Of a stretch of DNA of 64,000 nt, positions 8,403 to 17,795 are shown piece by piece. Every line of letters starts with the position of its first letter. Positions within the stretch are counted from its first letter, which is position 1. This DNA comes from an uncultured Paracoccaceae bacterium (GTDB lineage Bacteria; Pseudomonadota; Alphaproteobacteria; Rhodobacterales; Rhodobacteraceae), in NCBI GenBank assembly GCA_947493745.1, contig CANLSM010000016.1, positions 1 through 64,000 of the forward strand. Reading direction: 5' to 3'. The notes under the pieces were generated by a model that was not told the origin of the DNA, did not search any database, and saw only the letters and a list, made by a program, of their open reading frames with translations. Made by a program: the position numbers and the translations under genes.

Positions 8403-10378
8403 CAGAGATTGATCCGGTATTTGGCAAAGCCGTCCGCGCCGTCTCCGGCGGGCTCGATCTCCACGCCCTTGACGTCATCGATATGCTCCGCACCTGCCGG
8501 GCCGGTCTCGAAGATCACAGATGTATCTCCGAGTTTTGAGAAGGCCCAGTTGGCATCGGCAGACGGGTTGATCGTGCCCTGATCAACGATGTAGCGGACG
8601 ATCACATCACGGTTGGTGTCAGGCCCAACAAAGATCACGGTCGAGCCGTCAGCACCGGGAAACTTGCCGCCGCCGCCAGCACGGTAGTTGTTGGTTGCCA
8701 CCACGAATTTCTGATCAGGATCAATGGGTTCGCCTTGATACTTGAGGTTCCTGATACGGTTCGCCGATGCGTTCAGCAACTCTCCCTTGGGATCGTATTT
8801 GGACGGTTCCGTCAGGTCGATCTCATAGGTCACCCCGTCAATGACATCGAAATTGTAGCTCGGGAACTCCGGGTTGATCAGCGGGGCGTCGGATGCCCCG
8901 GCCTCGACCTGGTTGAAGATGCCCGCCGACCGCTCCAGCCAGTCCTTCACGGTCGCACCGTCAATCAGCACCGCGCGCGTGGTGTTGGGATAGAGGTAGA
9001 GGTCGGCGACGTTCTTGATCGCCACGGCACCCGGTTTCACATCCGTGTAGTAATCCGGCCCGCCCCGGCCACCGGCCTTGAAGGGGGCCGCAGCCGACAG
9101 GATCGGCAGCCCTTCCCATTCGGTTCCCTTCATCATCTGGCCAATGTACCAAAGCTGCGCCTGACTGACGATCTGCACACTCGGGTCGTCTGCTACCAGC
9201 GCAAAATAGGAATGCAGCGCAGCCGAGGTCTCGCCCACCGGACGGCGGATATATTCCAGCGTCTCGGCATGAATATCAGCCACCGAATCGAGAACGCCCT
9301 GCTGGCTCTCGACCAGCGGCGTGTTGGTGCGATCTACCCGCTCATAGATCGGGCGCGTGGCGCTTTCGGAGGCAAGGACGCGCCAGTCAGCACCGTCTTT
9401 TTCCAGCATCAGATCAATGAGGCCAAGATGGGAGCCCCAGAAACCGCCCATGGCCGCCGGTTTGCCCATCAGGGTTCCGGCCTCCGGGTCGATGCCGTCT
9501 GCCGCCTGATACCCACCGCCCGGGAAGACAAGGTGATGGTGGCCGGTCACAATCGCATCAATACCGTCAATGCCAGCGAGATGGAGCGAGGCGTTCTCCA
9601 TGCCTTCGGTCTCCGCACCGGCTTGAATGCCGGAATGGCTGAGCGCCACGATGATATCGGCCCCTGCCTCTTTCATCTCGGGCACGAAAGCGCGGGCGGC
9701 CTGCAGGATGTCGCGGGCATTGGCCTTGCCGTCGAGATGCCGCTGGTCCCAGTTCATGATCTGGGGTGGACAGACGCCGATCAGACCGACTTTTATCGCA
9801 TGCTCGGCCCCTGCCCCGTCGGTCACCTTCCGGTCGAGGATCACATAAGGCTTGAAGAACAGATCATCCTCGCGCGCAGAGCCCTTGAGGTCCCCACGCA
9901 CCACATTGGCGCAGACCATCGGGAAATTCGCGCCCGCCGTCGTCTTCATCAGAAAATCGAGGCCGTAGTTGAACTCGTGATTGCCGATGGTGCCTGCATC
10001 ATAGCCCAGCGTATTCATTGCCGTGATCACGGGATGCATGTCGCCATCCTTCATGCCCCGCTCATAGGCGATATAGTCGCCCATGGGATTGCCCTGAAGA
10101 AAATCGCCATTGTCCACCAGAAGCGCATTGCCCGCCTCGGCCCGGATCCCGTCTATGATTGTCGCGGTCCGCGCCAGACCCATCGTGTCCGCCTCGCGGT
10201 CGCCGTAGTAGTCGTATGGGTAGACATGCACATGCAGATCCGTCGTCGACATGATCCGCAAATGGGCGCTCCCCGCCTGCGCGCGCGCTGCATATGGATG
10301 GAGCGCGATGAAAGCACCTGACATGGCGGTCCCTTTTAAGAACTGACGACGAGAACTGTTCGACACAACCTTAAGCAT
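8402..10378 (-). CDS. cpdB: 2',3'-cyclic-nucleotide 2'-phosphodiesterase/3'-nucleotidase, Tat-exported
   Basis: 658 residues from the ATG at 10378, which has GGAGA 9 bases upstream. The N-terminus has a twin-arginine signal (SSRRQFLKG, then hydrophobic, ending ARA). The calcineurin-like metallophosphatase motifs follow in order: TDLHVH, DNGDFLQG, GNHEFNYGLDF, ALSHSG, GHHH. The C-terminal 5'-nucleotidase domain carries YRAGGGGKFPG. Such enzymes hydrolyse 2',3'-cNMP and 3'-nucleotides in the periplasm and support phosphate and nucleoside scavenging. It is monocistronic and diverges from the suhB-type gene across 185 bases. Confidence 0.93.
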   Translation of the reverse strand: MLKVVSNSSRRQFLKGTAMSGAFIALHPYAARAQAGSAHLRIMSTTDLHVHVYPYDYYGDREADTMGLARTATIIDGIRAEAGNALLVDNGDFLQGNPMGDYIAYERGMKDGDMHPVITAMNTLGYDAGTIGNHEFNYGLDFLMKTTAGANFPMVCANVVRGDLKGSAREDDLFFKPYVILDRKVTDGAGAEHAIKVGLIGVCPPQIMNWDQRHLDGKANARDILQAARAFVPEMKEAGADIIVALSHSGIQAGAETEGMENASLHLAGIDGIDAIVTGHHHLVFPGGGYQAADGIDPEAGTLMGKPAAMGGFWGSHLGLIDLMLEKDGADWRVLASESATRPIYERVDRTNTPLVESQQGVLDSVADIHAETLEYIRRPVGETSAALHSYFALVADDPSVQIVSQAQLWYIGQMMKGTEWEGLPILSAAAPFKAGGRGGPDYYTDVKPGAVAIKNVADLYLYPNTTRAVLIDGATVKDWLERSAGIFNQVEAGASDAPLINPEFPSYNFDVIDGVTYEIDLTEPSKYDPKGELLNASANRIRNLKYQGEPIDPDQKFVVATNNYRAGGGGKFPGADGSTVIFVGPDTNRDVIVRYIVDQGTINPSADANWAFSKLGDTSVIFETGPAGAEHIDDVKGVEIEPAGDGADGFAKYRINL

Positions 10379-10564
10379 AGTACAATCTCCGCTATTCTCC
10401 AAAAGTTAGAAATCAGGCACCGTTTACGGCTGCTTCACTGATCGTCACAGGGCGTCATGCATTTGTGACACCGCCGGTCGGCCTGATGATCTATGGGGGG
10501 TTGGCGGCGCTCGCAGTTGCGCGTAAGACGGGCCGGATTTCACTGATCTTACGGAAACACCCCC

Positions 10565-11356
10565 ATGTCGCAAGCCTCTGCCAATCTCAATATCATGATC
10601 AAGGCTGCGCGCAAAGCGGCACGTGGGCTGATCCGCGACTTCAACGAGGTTGAGAACCTTCAGGTGTCCTCCAAGGGTCCGGGTGATTTCGTGAGCAAGG
10701 CGGACCGCAAGGCCGAGGAGATCATCAAGACCGAACTGACCGAGGCGCGCCCCACCTACGGCTATCTTGGCGAGGAAACCGGAGAGACCAAGGGCGAGGA
10801 CCCGACCCGCCGCTGGATCGTGGATCCGCTGGACGGCACCACCAACTATCTGCACGGGATGCCCCACTGGGCGGTCTCGATCGCATTGGAGCACAAGGGC
10901 AAGATCGTCGCCGCCGTGATCTATGATCCGGTCAAGGACGAGATGTTCACATCCGAGAAGGGCCAGGGCGCCTGGCTGAATGATCGCCGCATCCGGGTCT
11001 CGGCCCGTCGTGACTTGATCGAGATGGTGTTCTCAACCGGCGTGCCCTTTGCCAACAATCCCGATCTGCCACAGGTCCTGCAGCAGATCGCCCGGATTTC
11101 ACCGCATTGTGCCGGTCTGCGCCGCTGGGGGGCTGCATCGCTCGATCTGGCCTATGTCGCAGCCGGTCGGTTTGACGGATTCTGGGAGCTGGGGCTGAAG
11201 CCCTGGGACATGGCAGCAGGCCTGTTGCTGGCCACCGAGGCCGGCGCGCTGGTCGAGGCGTGGGATGAGAGCGAGGACATCCTCTCAGCCCCCGGCCTGA
11301 TCGTGGCCAATGAGCCGGTTTTCGAGCGCTTCGCCGGCATCATCCGCGGCACCTGA
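10565..11356 (+). CDS. suhB: Inositol monophosphatase family protein
   Basis: 263 residues, full family length. The metal-binding motifs are visible: GEETGE (about 69-74), WIVDPLDGTTN (about 84-94) and the C-terminal WDMAAG (about 213-218). Members dephosphorylate inositol-1-phosphate or related sugar phosphates; SuhB homologues also bind RNA polymerase in antitermination complexes. Which role applies cannot be told from the sequence. The ribosome site is weak (ACGGAAAC). The stop lies 4 bases from the stop of the convergent YgfZ gene. Confidence 0.93.
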   Translation: MSQASANLNIMIKAARKAARGLIRDFNEVENLQVSSKGPGDFVSKADRKAEEIIKTELTEARPTYGYLGEETGETKGEDPTRRWIVDPLDGTTNYLHGMPHWAVSIALEHKGKIVAAVIYDPVKDEMFTSEKGQGAWLNDRRIRVSARRDLIEMVFSTGVPFANNPDLPQVLQQIARISPHCAGLRRWGAASLDLAYVAAGRFDGFWELGLKPWDMAAGLLLATEAGALVEAWDESEDILSAPGLIVANEPVFERFAGIIRGT

Positions 11357-11360
11357 TGCC

Positions 11361-12125
11361 TCAGAGGCGGGTCAGCCTCGCGTCACCTGCCATCATCTCA
11401 TCCCCTGCCCTGTCAAAACGCAGGTAAGCCAAGGCCGCCGTCTTGCCGACAGTTGTGATCTGACCTGCAATCTTGCCGTCCGAGACGATATCCGTACCGG
11501 GCTCGGGCCGCGCATCGGGAAACTCAACTCTGGCCAGGCCCTTTTTGAGCTCGGTCTTGTGTTTCATGCGGGCGGTCACCTCCTGACCGACATAGCACCC
11601 CTTCCTGAAATCGACCCCGTTCAGGCGCTCAAACCCCTGTTCGAGGATGTAGCTGTCATTGGGGATCAGTTCGCACCCGGCCTCCGGGATGAGATGCGCG
11701 ACCCGCCGCTCCTGCCAGTCCTCCAGCGGCAGAACGGGGGCATCGCCGACGGCCTTGTAGGCCCGCCATCCAAGTTCGGGATGTCGTGGATCGGAGAACG
11801 CGCCATCGGGCGGCGTATCGAAGCCGATGATCACCGAAAGCTCTGTCTCGGCAATCCGCACATCCGCGCGCAGCTTGTACATGGACAGGCGCTGGATCAG
11901 TCCGGCAGACTGCCCGGCTGACACGTCGAGCAGGATGGCATCCCCCTCATCGCACATCAGGAAATCAGCCAGATATTTCCCCTGCGGTGTGAGCAGCGCG
12001 GCATAGATCAGCCCGTCCTTCATCCCCGCCAGATCGTTTGTGACCAGATCCTGAAGGAATTTCCGGGCGTCTTCGCCTGACACCCTCAGAACCTTGCGGT
12101 CTGGGAAAACGGACCCTGCTTTCAT
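11361..12125 (-). CDS. ygfZ: tRNA-modifying/Fe-S assembly protein YgfZ (folate-binding GcvT-like)
   Basis: 254 residues from the ATG at 12125, preceded by a strong AGGAGAGG. The YgfZ/IBA57 hallmark KGCYVGQE lies at residues 175-182, including the functionally essential Cys. The N-terminal part (VSGEDARKFLQDLVTNDL) is typical of GcvT-like folate-binding folds. YgfZ proteins assist repair or assembly of certain Fe-S enzymes such as MiaB and link to folate metabolism. It is divergent from the glycosyltransferase gene at 12191. Confidence 0.93.
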   Translation of the reverse strand: MKAGSVFPDRKVLRVSGEDARKFLQDLVTNDLAGMKDGLIYAALLTPQGKYLADFLMCDEGDAILLDVSAGQSAGLIQRLSMYKLRADVRIAETELSVIIGFDTPPDGAFSDPRHPELGWRAYKAVGDAPVLPLEDWQERRVAHLIPEAGCELIPNDSYILEQGFERLNGVDFRKGCYVGQEVTARMKHKTELKKGLARVEFPDARPEPGTDIVSDGKIAGQITTVGKTAALAYLRFDRAGDEMMAGDARLTRL

Positions 12126-12190
12126 TTGCCTCTCCTGCGCCGATGGGTCAGATATAGGAGCGCCGGACGCCCAAGGAAACCACCTGATCC

Positions 12191-12880
12191 ATGCCTGCCC
12201 CTCTGACCGTTGTGATCCCGACCCTGAATGCGACGACAACGCTGGGGTCTTGCGTCGCATCCCTCATCGAAGGTGTCTCGGAAGGGCTGATCGCGGAACT
12301 GGTGCTCAGCGATGGCGGCTCGACAGACGATATCGCGATTTTGGCCGAGGATCTGGGGGCGAAAGTGCTGACCGGCACCCCCGGGCGAGGCTGTCAGCTT
12401 GCTCGCGGGGCCGAGGCAGCAAAGAGCCCCTGGCTTCTGTTCCTCCACTCCGACACCGTCCTGTCCGACGGCTGGGTAAAGACCGTTCTGACCCATATCA
12501 CCGATCACCCGGACCGCGCCGGGTATGGTCGCCTGCGCTTTGCGGAACAGGGCCTGATGGCGCGGATCACCGCTGGCTGGGCCAATCTGCGAAGCGGTGT
12601 CCTGGGATTGCCCTATGGCGATCAGGGGCTGTTGATTTCTCGACAGCTTTATAACGCGTGTGGCGGCTATCCCGATCAGCCGCTGATGGAAGATGTTGCA
12701 ATCGCGCGGCGGTTGCGTGGACGACTGCGCCCGCTGGGGTTTGTTGCCACCACCTCGGGCGAGAGATACACGCGCGCGGGATGGATCCGGCAGGGAACCC
12801 GCAATCTCGTTACGCTCGGCCTCTACTTTATGGGCCGCAGCGCAGAAGAACTTGCGGAGCGCTATCAGTCGCGAAACTGA
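12191..12880 (+). CDS. Family 2 glycosyltransferase, TIGR04283-like
   Basis: 229 residues. The GT-A nucleotide-sugar fold is visible: VVIPTLNA at the start, SDGGSTDD, and LFLHSDT as the metal-binding DxD-like element. GRGCQLARGA is characteristic of the TIGR04283 subfamily (rSAM/selenodomain- or arsenosugar-associated glycosyltransferases). The usual partners of that subfamily are not next to it. The last 16 bases overlap the end of the convergent ABC transporter gene. Confidence 0.88.
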   Translation: MPAPLTVVIPTLNATTTLGSCVASLIEGVSEGLIAELVLSDGGSTDDIAILAEDLGAKVLTGTPGRGCQLARGAEAAKSPWLLFLHSDTVLSDGWVKTVLTHITDHPDRAGYGRLRFAEQGLMARITAGWANLRSGVLGLPYGDQGLLISRQLYNACGGYPDQPLMEDVAIARRLRGRLRPLGFVATTSGERYTRAGWIRQGTRNLVTLGLYFMGRSAEELAERYQSRN

Positions 12881-14610
12881 AGCCGGTAGAGATCGGCGTA
12901 AAGCGCGCCTCTGGCCAGCAGTTCCTCATGGGTTCCCTGTTCCATGATGCGCCCGTCCTCCATCACCACGATCATGTCCGCATCGAGGATTGTCGCGAGC
13001 CGGTGAGCAATCACCAGCGTCGTGCGCCCCTCCGACAGCCTGTCGAGAGCAGCACGAATGGAGGCCTCGCTATGCGCATCAAGCGCCGATGTCGGCTCGT
13101 CCAGCAGCAGCACGGGCGCGTCGCGCAAGATGGCGCGGGCAATGGAAAGCCGTTGCCGTTCCCCCCCCGAGAACGTGCCTTCTGTCGGGGAGATCATCGT
13201 GTCAAAGCCTTCCGGGAGGGCTGTGATAAAGTCCGTCGCCGCAGCCGCCTCGGCGGCGGCCTCGATCTCGTCCCGGTTCGCATCTGGACGCCCGAAACCG
13301 ATATTGTCGGCCACCGTACCGCTCAGCAAAACCGAATCCTGCCCCACCACTGCGATCTGGTTTCGCAAGGCTGCCATCCTGATCTGCCGGATATCGGTCC
13401 CGTCAAGCCGGATCGCCCCGGAACTGGGGTCATAGAGCCGCGGGATCAGGTTGAAGAGGCTGGACTTGCCCGCGCCGGAGCGTCCCACGAAGGCCACCTT
13501 GCTGCCCGCCGGAACATCAAGCGAGATGTCCGACAGCGCCGCATGCCCGTCGGGATACAGAAAGGAGACATCCTCAAAGCTCAGCGCGCCTGTCACGGTG
13601 CCAAGCTCCTCCGGATCGTTCGCGTCAAGAATGATGTTTTGCGCATCGAACAGAGAATAGATCCGTTCCAGCGCCGCACGACCCTGTTGGGTGGTTGCGT
13701 AAACGCCGCCCAGCCTGCGAACCGGGCTTGAGACAATCCCCAGACCGGTCAAAAGCGCCATGAAGTCGGCCAGCGTGGTGGCACCGTCAAGCATCCGCCA
13801 TCCCATCGCAAAGAGCAGAACGGCCACAGCCCAGCCTGCGAGTAACTCCATCACCGGCGACACGCGCGCCTTCCAGTTCGCAGCCTTGAGGTTGAGCATG
13901 AAGAGCTGCTCGAAAATCCCGTTGGCATAGCGTGAGAGCGGCCTTTCCAACTGATAGGTGCGTGCCATACGAATGCCCGACAACCCCTCGCTGACCTGCG
14001 AGGTCATCGCCGCGACGCTTGCCTGCGTGCGGCGCGACAGAACCTTGACGCGCCGCCCGATGATCAGCATCGGGAACAGCGCCATGGCGAAAACCACGAT
14101 CAGGATCAGGGTCATCTTCCAGTCGATTGTCAGCATGACGATGAAGGTGGCTATGACGATCAGACAGGCCGTGAGGCCTGATATGATCTCCTTGGTCGCC
14201 ATGCTCACCATGCGGATATCCGACGAAAACCGCGTCGCCAATGCAGCGGGAGGCTCGGAGGCCAGACGTGTGAGATCGGCTTCGATCAGCGTGTCATACA
14301 TCCGGCTTTGCAAGGCCACATCAATGCGTCCCGTGACCCGGTTGGTGATGCTGATCTGAAAATACTGGGCCGCTCCTTTCAGGGTCGTCAGAGCAATCAC
14401 CATCGCAGGCCCCCAGTACATCACCGAGGTCGAACTTGTCTCAAATCCATTGATAACCAACTGGATCGCCTTGGAATATGCCGCCGACGTAGCGGCCACG
14501 ATCACCATGAAGAACAGCGACACCGAGAGCGCCTTCCAGTGGGCGCGCGCGCAGTCACGCCACAGGCGGCGATAGGCTCCAAAAGTCGTTTCAGTCTCGT
14601 CTCGCATCAT
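12865..14610 (-). CDS. ABC exporter, fused permease and ATPase (MsbA/multidrug type)
   Basis: About 581 residues. I chose the start at 14610 (MMRDETE); upstream ATG 14631 and TTG 14643 are possible and no ribosome site decides. The N-terminal half holds six membrane helices (about 35-310). The ATPase half has Walker A GRSGAGKSS (about 376-384), the signature FSGGERQRLS and Walker B VLLLDEPTSALD with a following H-loop AHRL. It should act as a homodimer exporting lipid, peptide or drug; the substrate is unknown. Convergent with, and overlapping, the glycosyltransferase gene. Confidence 0.9.
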   Translation of the reverse strand: MMRDETETTFGAYRRLWRDCARAHWKALSVSLFFMVIVAATSAAYSKAIQLVINGFETSSTSVMYWGPAMVIALTTLKGAAQYFQISITNRVTGRIDVALQSRMYDTLIEADLTRLASEPPAALATRFSSDIRMVSMATKEIISGLTACLIVIATFIVMLTIDWKMTLILIVVFAMALFPMLIIGRRVKVLSRRTQASVAAMTSQVSEGLSGIRMARTYQLERPLSRYANGIFEQLFMLNLKAANWKARVSPVMELLAGWAVAVLLFAMGWRMLDGATTLADFMALLTGLGIVSSPVRRLGGVYATTQQGRAALERIYSLFDAQNIILDANDPEELGTVTGALSFEDVSFLYPDGHAALSDISLDVPAGSKVAFVGRSGAGKSSLFNLIPRLYDPSSGAIRLDGTDIRQIRMAALRNQIAVVGQDSVLLSGTVADNIGFGRPDANRDEIEAAAEAAAATDFITALPEGFDTMISPTEGTFSGGERQRLSIARAILRDAPVLLLDEPTSALDAHSEASIRAALDRLSEGRTTLVIAHRLATILDADMIVVMEDGRIMEQGTHEELLARGALYADLYRLQFRD

Positions 14611-14713
14611 CCAGCGCCTATCATGTGGCATCGAAAAGGCCAATTACAGTTTACCCTCACGAAAGCTTCGACTACGCCTAGGGCAATTGATGCATTTATC
14701 AGGACCATCGCCC

Positions 14714-15913
14714 ATGTCTCTTGCATTCGGTCGCCATGCCATGTCGATCCCCGGCCCTTCCGTGATCCCCGACCGGGTTCTGCAGGCCATGCATATCCCG
14801 GCGCCGAACATATATGAGGGCAAGCTGGTGGATTTAACCCATTCCCTTCTGCCGGATCTCAAAAAGATGGCGCGCACGGAAGGGGATGTCGCGATCTATA
14901 TCTCAAATGGCCACGGCGCATGGGAGGCCTCTCTGGCCAACACGCTTGAGGCCGGGGACCGGGTACTCGTGCTCTATACGGGCCGTTTCGGGCGTGGCTG
15001 GGCCGAGATGGCCATGAGCCTGGGCGTTGACGTGCAGAGCATGGATTTCGGCACCGCCCTGCCGGTCGATGCCGAGGCTGTGGCGGAGACACTTCGGGCC
15101 GATACGGATCACAGCATCAAGGCCGTTCTGACGGTGCATACCGACACGGCCAGTTCTGTTCGCAACGACATTCCCGCTCTCCGGGCGGCAATGACCGAGG
15201 CCGGACACCCCGCCCTTCTGATGGTGGACTGCATCGCGTCGCTGGCTTGCGAGCCGTTCGAGATGGATGACTGGGGTGTCGATGTCATGGTCGCGGGCTG
15301 TCAGAAGGGGCTGATGACACCGCCCGGTCTCGGGTTTGTCTTCCTCAACGAGAAGGCGAAGGCCGCACGCAACAGGCTGACCCGTGTGTCGGGGTATTGG
15401 GACTGGGTGCCGCGCATTCAACCCAATCTCTACTATCAGTTCTTCGGTGGCACGGCTCCCACGCATCACCTCTTTGGTCTGCGCGAAGCCCTGACAATGC
15501 TGCTGGAGGAAGAAGGGCTGGAGGCCGTCTGGTCCCGCCACGCGCTCTTTGCCCGCACCATCTGGGCTGCGATCGACACATGGGCGGAGGGCGGCAATCT
15601 GAGCTGCAATGTGGTCGACCCCGCGCACCGCTCCATTGCCGTTACCTCCGTACAGACCGGCGAGGACGAGGCCGGACGGCTGAGGCGCTGGTGCGAGGAC
15701 GAGGCGGGGCTGACGCTTGGCATCGGGCTGGGGCTGGAAGCGCCCGACAGCCATCCCGGCGACAGCCTCTTTCGGATCGGCCATATGGGACACCTCAGCC
15801 CGCCGATGATCCTGGGCACGCTGGGCACGATTGACGCGGGCCTCAAGACGCTTGGGATCAGCCACGGAAACGGGGCGGTCGAGGCGGCCATAAGGACATT
15901 GAGCGCTGGCTGA
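14714..15913 (+). CDS. Class V aminotransferase (serine/alanine-glyoxylate aminotransferase)
   Basis: 399 residues from the ATG at 14714, with AGGA upstream; an ATG at 14687 is less likely. The class V fold is visible from PGPSVIPDRVL and SNGHGAWEASL to the PLP-lysine region VAGCQKGLMTPPGLGFV. It transfers an amino group from serine or alanine to glyoxylate; in methylotrophs and many roseobacters serine-glyoxylate aminotransferase feeds the serine cycle or photorespiratory-like salvage. No other serine-cycle gene is adjacent, so donor preference is unresolved. Confidence 0.87.
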   Translation: MSLAFGRHAMSIPGPSVIPDRVLQAMHIPAPNIYEGKLVDLTHSLLPDLKKMARTEGDVAIYISNGHGAWEASLANTLEAGDRVLVLYTGRFGRGWAEMAMSLGVDVQSMDFGTALPVDAEAVAETLRADTDHSIKAVLTVHTDTASSVRNDIPALRAAMTEAGHPALLMVDCIASLACEPFEMDDWGVDVMVAGCQKGLMTPPGLGFVFLNEKAKAARNRLTRVSGYWDWVPRIQPNLYYQFFGGTAPTHHLFGLREALTMLLEEEGLEAVWSRHALFARTIWAAIDTWAEGGNLSCNVVDPAHRSIAVTSVQTGEDEAGRLRRWCEDEAGLTLGIGLGLEAPDSHPGDSLFRIGHMGHLSPPMILGTLGTIDAGLKTLGISHGNGAVEAAIRTLSAG

Positions 15914-15995
15914 GACGGGGAGATGCCCGCCACTTCTCCCCTTATCGGCAAAGCCACCTATATCTATATCTGACCTCTGAGAGACGGAGCCGCCC

Positions 15996-17054
15996 ATGTT
16001 CATGAACGCCACCACCCCGCGGGAGGCCGCCCGGGCCGAACTGGAAGCCACCTATGACCTCGCGCCGTCACTGGCGCTAGCGCGGGAGACCGCCGATATC
16101 TACGAGACCGTGAAATCGGTCATTCCCGAGCCTGACTGGGCGATGCACGCGCCCTACATCGCTGCGATCAACCGCCTGAAGGCCGAGAAAGACGCGGTGA
16201 TCCTGGCGCATAACTACATGACGCCCGAGATATTCCACGGCATATCGGATGTGCGCGGCGACAGCCTGCAACTGGCGATCGCAGCAACCGAGGTCAGCCA
16301 GCAGACCATCGTGCAATGCGGTGTGCATTTCATGGCCGAGACCTCGAAAATCCTGAACCCCGAAAAGACCGTGCTGATCCCCGACAGCCGGGCCGGATGC
16401 TCGCTCGCCTCCTCGATCAAGCCTGCGGATATCGCGAAGATGCGTGCCGACTATCCCGGGGCGGAGGTCGTCTCGTACGTGAACACGACAGCCGAGATCA
16501 AGGCCGTCTCGGACATCTGCTGCACGTCATCGAACGCACTTGAGATCGTCGAGAGCCGCGAAGGCGACACCGTGATCATGACGCCGGACGGCTATCTGGC
16601 GCAGAATGTCGCCAAGGAAAGCCGCAAACGGGTGGTCTATTGGGAAGGCGCCTGCATCGTTCATGAGCAGTTTACCGCCGAAGAATTGCGGCAATTTCGG
16701 GAAGATTACCCCGGTATCACCATAATTGCGCACCCCGAATGCCCGCCGAATGTGATCGCAGAGGCCGATTTTTCAGGCTCTACGGCAGCAATGATTGGCT
16801 GGGTGAAGAAAAACCGGCCTGAAAAGGTCGTCATGGTGACCGAATGTTCCATGTCCGACAATGTCGCCGCAGAATTGCCGGAAACGAATTTTATACGACC
16901 ATGCAATATATGTCCTCATATGAAGAGAATCACTTTGGAGAACATCCTTTGGTCACTTCATTCTGGGGGCGAGAAAGTAGAAGTCGCGGATCACCTGCTG
17001 GAACCTGCGCGAAGGGCTGTCGAACGCATGATTGCGATCAATCGGCAGGACTGA
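15996..17054 (+). CDS. nadA: Quinolinate synthase
   Basis: 352 residues. NadA condenses iminoaspartate (from NadB) with dihydroxyacetone phosphate to quinolinate and needs a [4Fe-4S] cluster held by three cysteines. The candidates are Cys108 (VQCGVHF), Cys220 (EGACIVH) and one of Cys303/306 (CNICPHMK). The AHNYM, PDSRAGCSLA and CCTSSNA segments are conserved. The last third uses codons rare in the rest of the window (ATA, AGA, CGA, CCT); see the separate entry. nadB follows after an intervening gene; nadC is not in the window. Confidence 0.96.
   Translation: MFMNATTPREAARAELEATYDLAPSLALARETADIYETVKSVIPEPDWAMHAPYIAAINRLKAEKDAVILAHNYMTPEIFHGISDVRGDSLQLAIAATEVSQQTIVQCGVHFMAETSKILNPEKTVLIPDSRAGCSLASSIKPADIAKMRADYPGAEVVSYVNTTAEIKAVSDICCTSSNALEIVESREGDTVIMTPDGYLAQNVAKESRKRVVYWEGACIVHEQFTAEELRQFREDYPGITIIAHPECPPNVIAEADFSGSTAAMIGWVKKNRPEKVVMVTECSMSDNVAAELPETNFIRPCNICPHMKRITLENILWSLHSGGEKVEVADHLLEPARRAVERMIAINRQD
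16860..16985 (+). other. Low-GC, rare-codon patch at the Fe-S end of nadA
   Basis: Between about 16860 and 16985 the frame is intact and the protein is conserved, but codons such as TTT, ATA, CGA, AGA, CCT, TCA and TCT replace the usual GC-ending ones. I count 52 G/C in the 120 bases 16861-16980, well below the flanks. This may be a recombined segment from a lower-GC relative or a deliberately slow-translated stretch around the cluster ligands. Confidence 0.5.
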
Positions 17055-17094
17055 AGGTTTCCGGCAAGAGCCGCCCTTGGTCGGGACGATTGAA

Positions 17095-17730
17095 TTGAGA
17101 TCCTGTTTTTATGTCTTTGCTCTGATGCTGGCGCTGTTCGTCGCCGGTTTCTCTGCCGTTGCAGAGGCCTGTCAGGTGACCGCCCTGTCGTCGCGCCATA
17201 ACACGCCGATCAACGTCAACCGCCCCAACAATCGGCTCTTCAACGAGGTGGTTCTGCACTACACCAATATTGAGCGCTGCCGCAGGGGCAAAGCCCCCTT
17301 CCGCTCGGACGCGAAACTCGCCGGGATGGCTTCGGGCCATTCAAAGGGCATGGGGCAGACCGGCGTTTTCTCGCACAGGGTTCCCAAGCGCGGGTACGAG
17401 ACCATGCGCGACCGCCTCGACAAGGCGCGGGTGCGCTGGCGCACCGTGGCCGAGAACATCGCCAAGAACTATGTCTACGCCATCAACCGGCGGCCGATCA
17501 TGGCCAAGGTCAATGGCCCGTGCCAGTTCCGCTACACCAACGGTCAGCCGGTGCCGAAGCACACCTATGCCTCGCTGGGCAAAGCCGCCGTGGCGCAGTG
17601 GATGGGTTCATCCGGCCACCGCAAGAACATCCTGAACGGCCGGTTCAACCGGATGGGTGCGGGCATGTTCGTCAACCCGCGAACGTCCACCTGTGGCGAT
17701 GTCTTTCTGACCCAGAATTTCGCGGACTGA
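17095..17730 (+). CDS. Secreted CAP/SCP-domain protein
   Basis: 211 residues if translation begins at TTG 17095, which has GGGACGA 6 bases upstream and gives a complete signal peptide (FALMLALFVAGFSAVAEA). The frame is open further upstream into nadA, and ATG 17125 is an alternative. The CAP fold is indicated by the start-of-domain pattern VLHYTNIERCRRGK, the conserved His-containing SHSKGM-like and GVFSHRVP stretches, and WMGSSGHRKNILN near the end. Bacterial CAP proteins are secreted; most have no assigned function. It sits between nadA and nadB on the same strand. Confidence 0.8.
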   Translation: MRSCFYVFALMLALFVAGFSAVAEACQVTALSSRHNTPINVNRPNNRLFNEVVLHYTNIERCRRGKAPFRSDAKLAGMASGHSKGMGQTGVFSHRVPKRGYETMRDRLDKARVRWRTVAENIAKNYVYAINRRPIMAKVNGPCQFRYTNGQPVPKHTYASLGKAAVAQWMGSSGHRKNILNGRFNRMGAGMFVNPRTSTCGDVFLTQNFAD

Positions 17731-17741
17731 ACCGGCCCTTG

Positions 17742-17761
17742 CCTCGCTCCTGGCAGCGAGG
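17742..17761 (+). terminator. Stem-loop between the CAP gene and nadB
   Basis: CCTCGCT (17742-17748) pairs perfectly with AGCGAGG (17755-17761) over a 6-base loop. There is no T run, so it may be a processing or attenuation hairpin rather than a strong terminator. It lies just upstream of the nadB ribosome site. Confidence 0.4.
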
Positions 17762-17795
17762 TAGCAAAGGCTCCTGACGTGAAGGGGGCTCGGGC

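Noticed and set aside
8735-10321. 528-codon plus-strand open frame
   Set aside because: Antisense shadow of the nucleotidase with its Tat signal and metallophosphatase motifs on the other strand.
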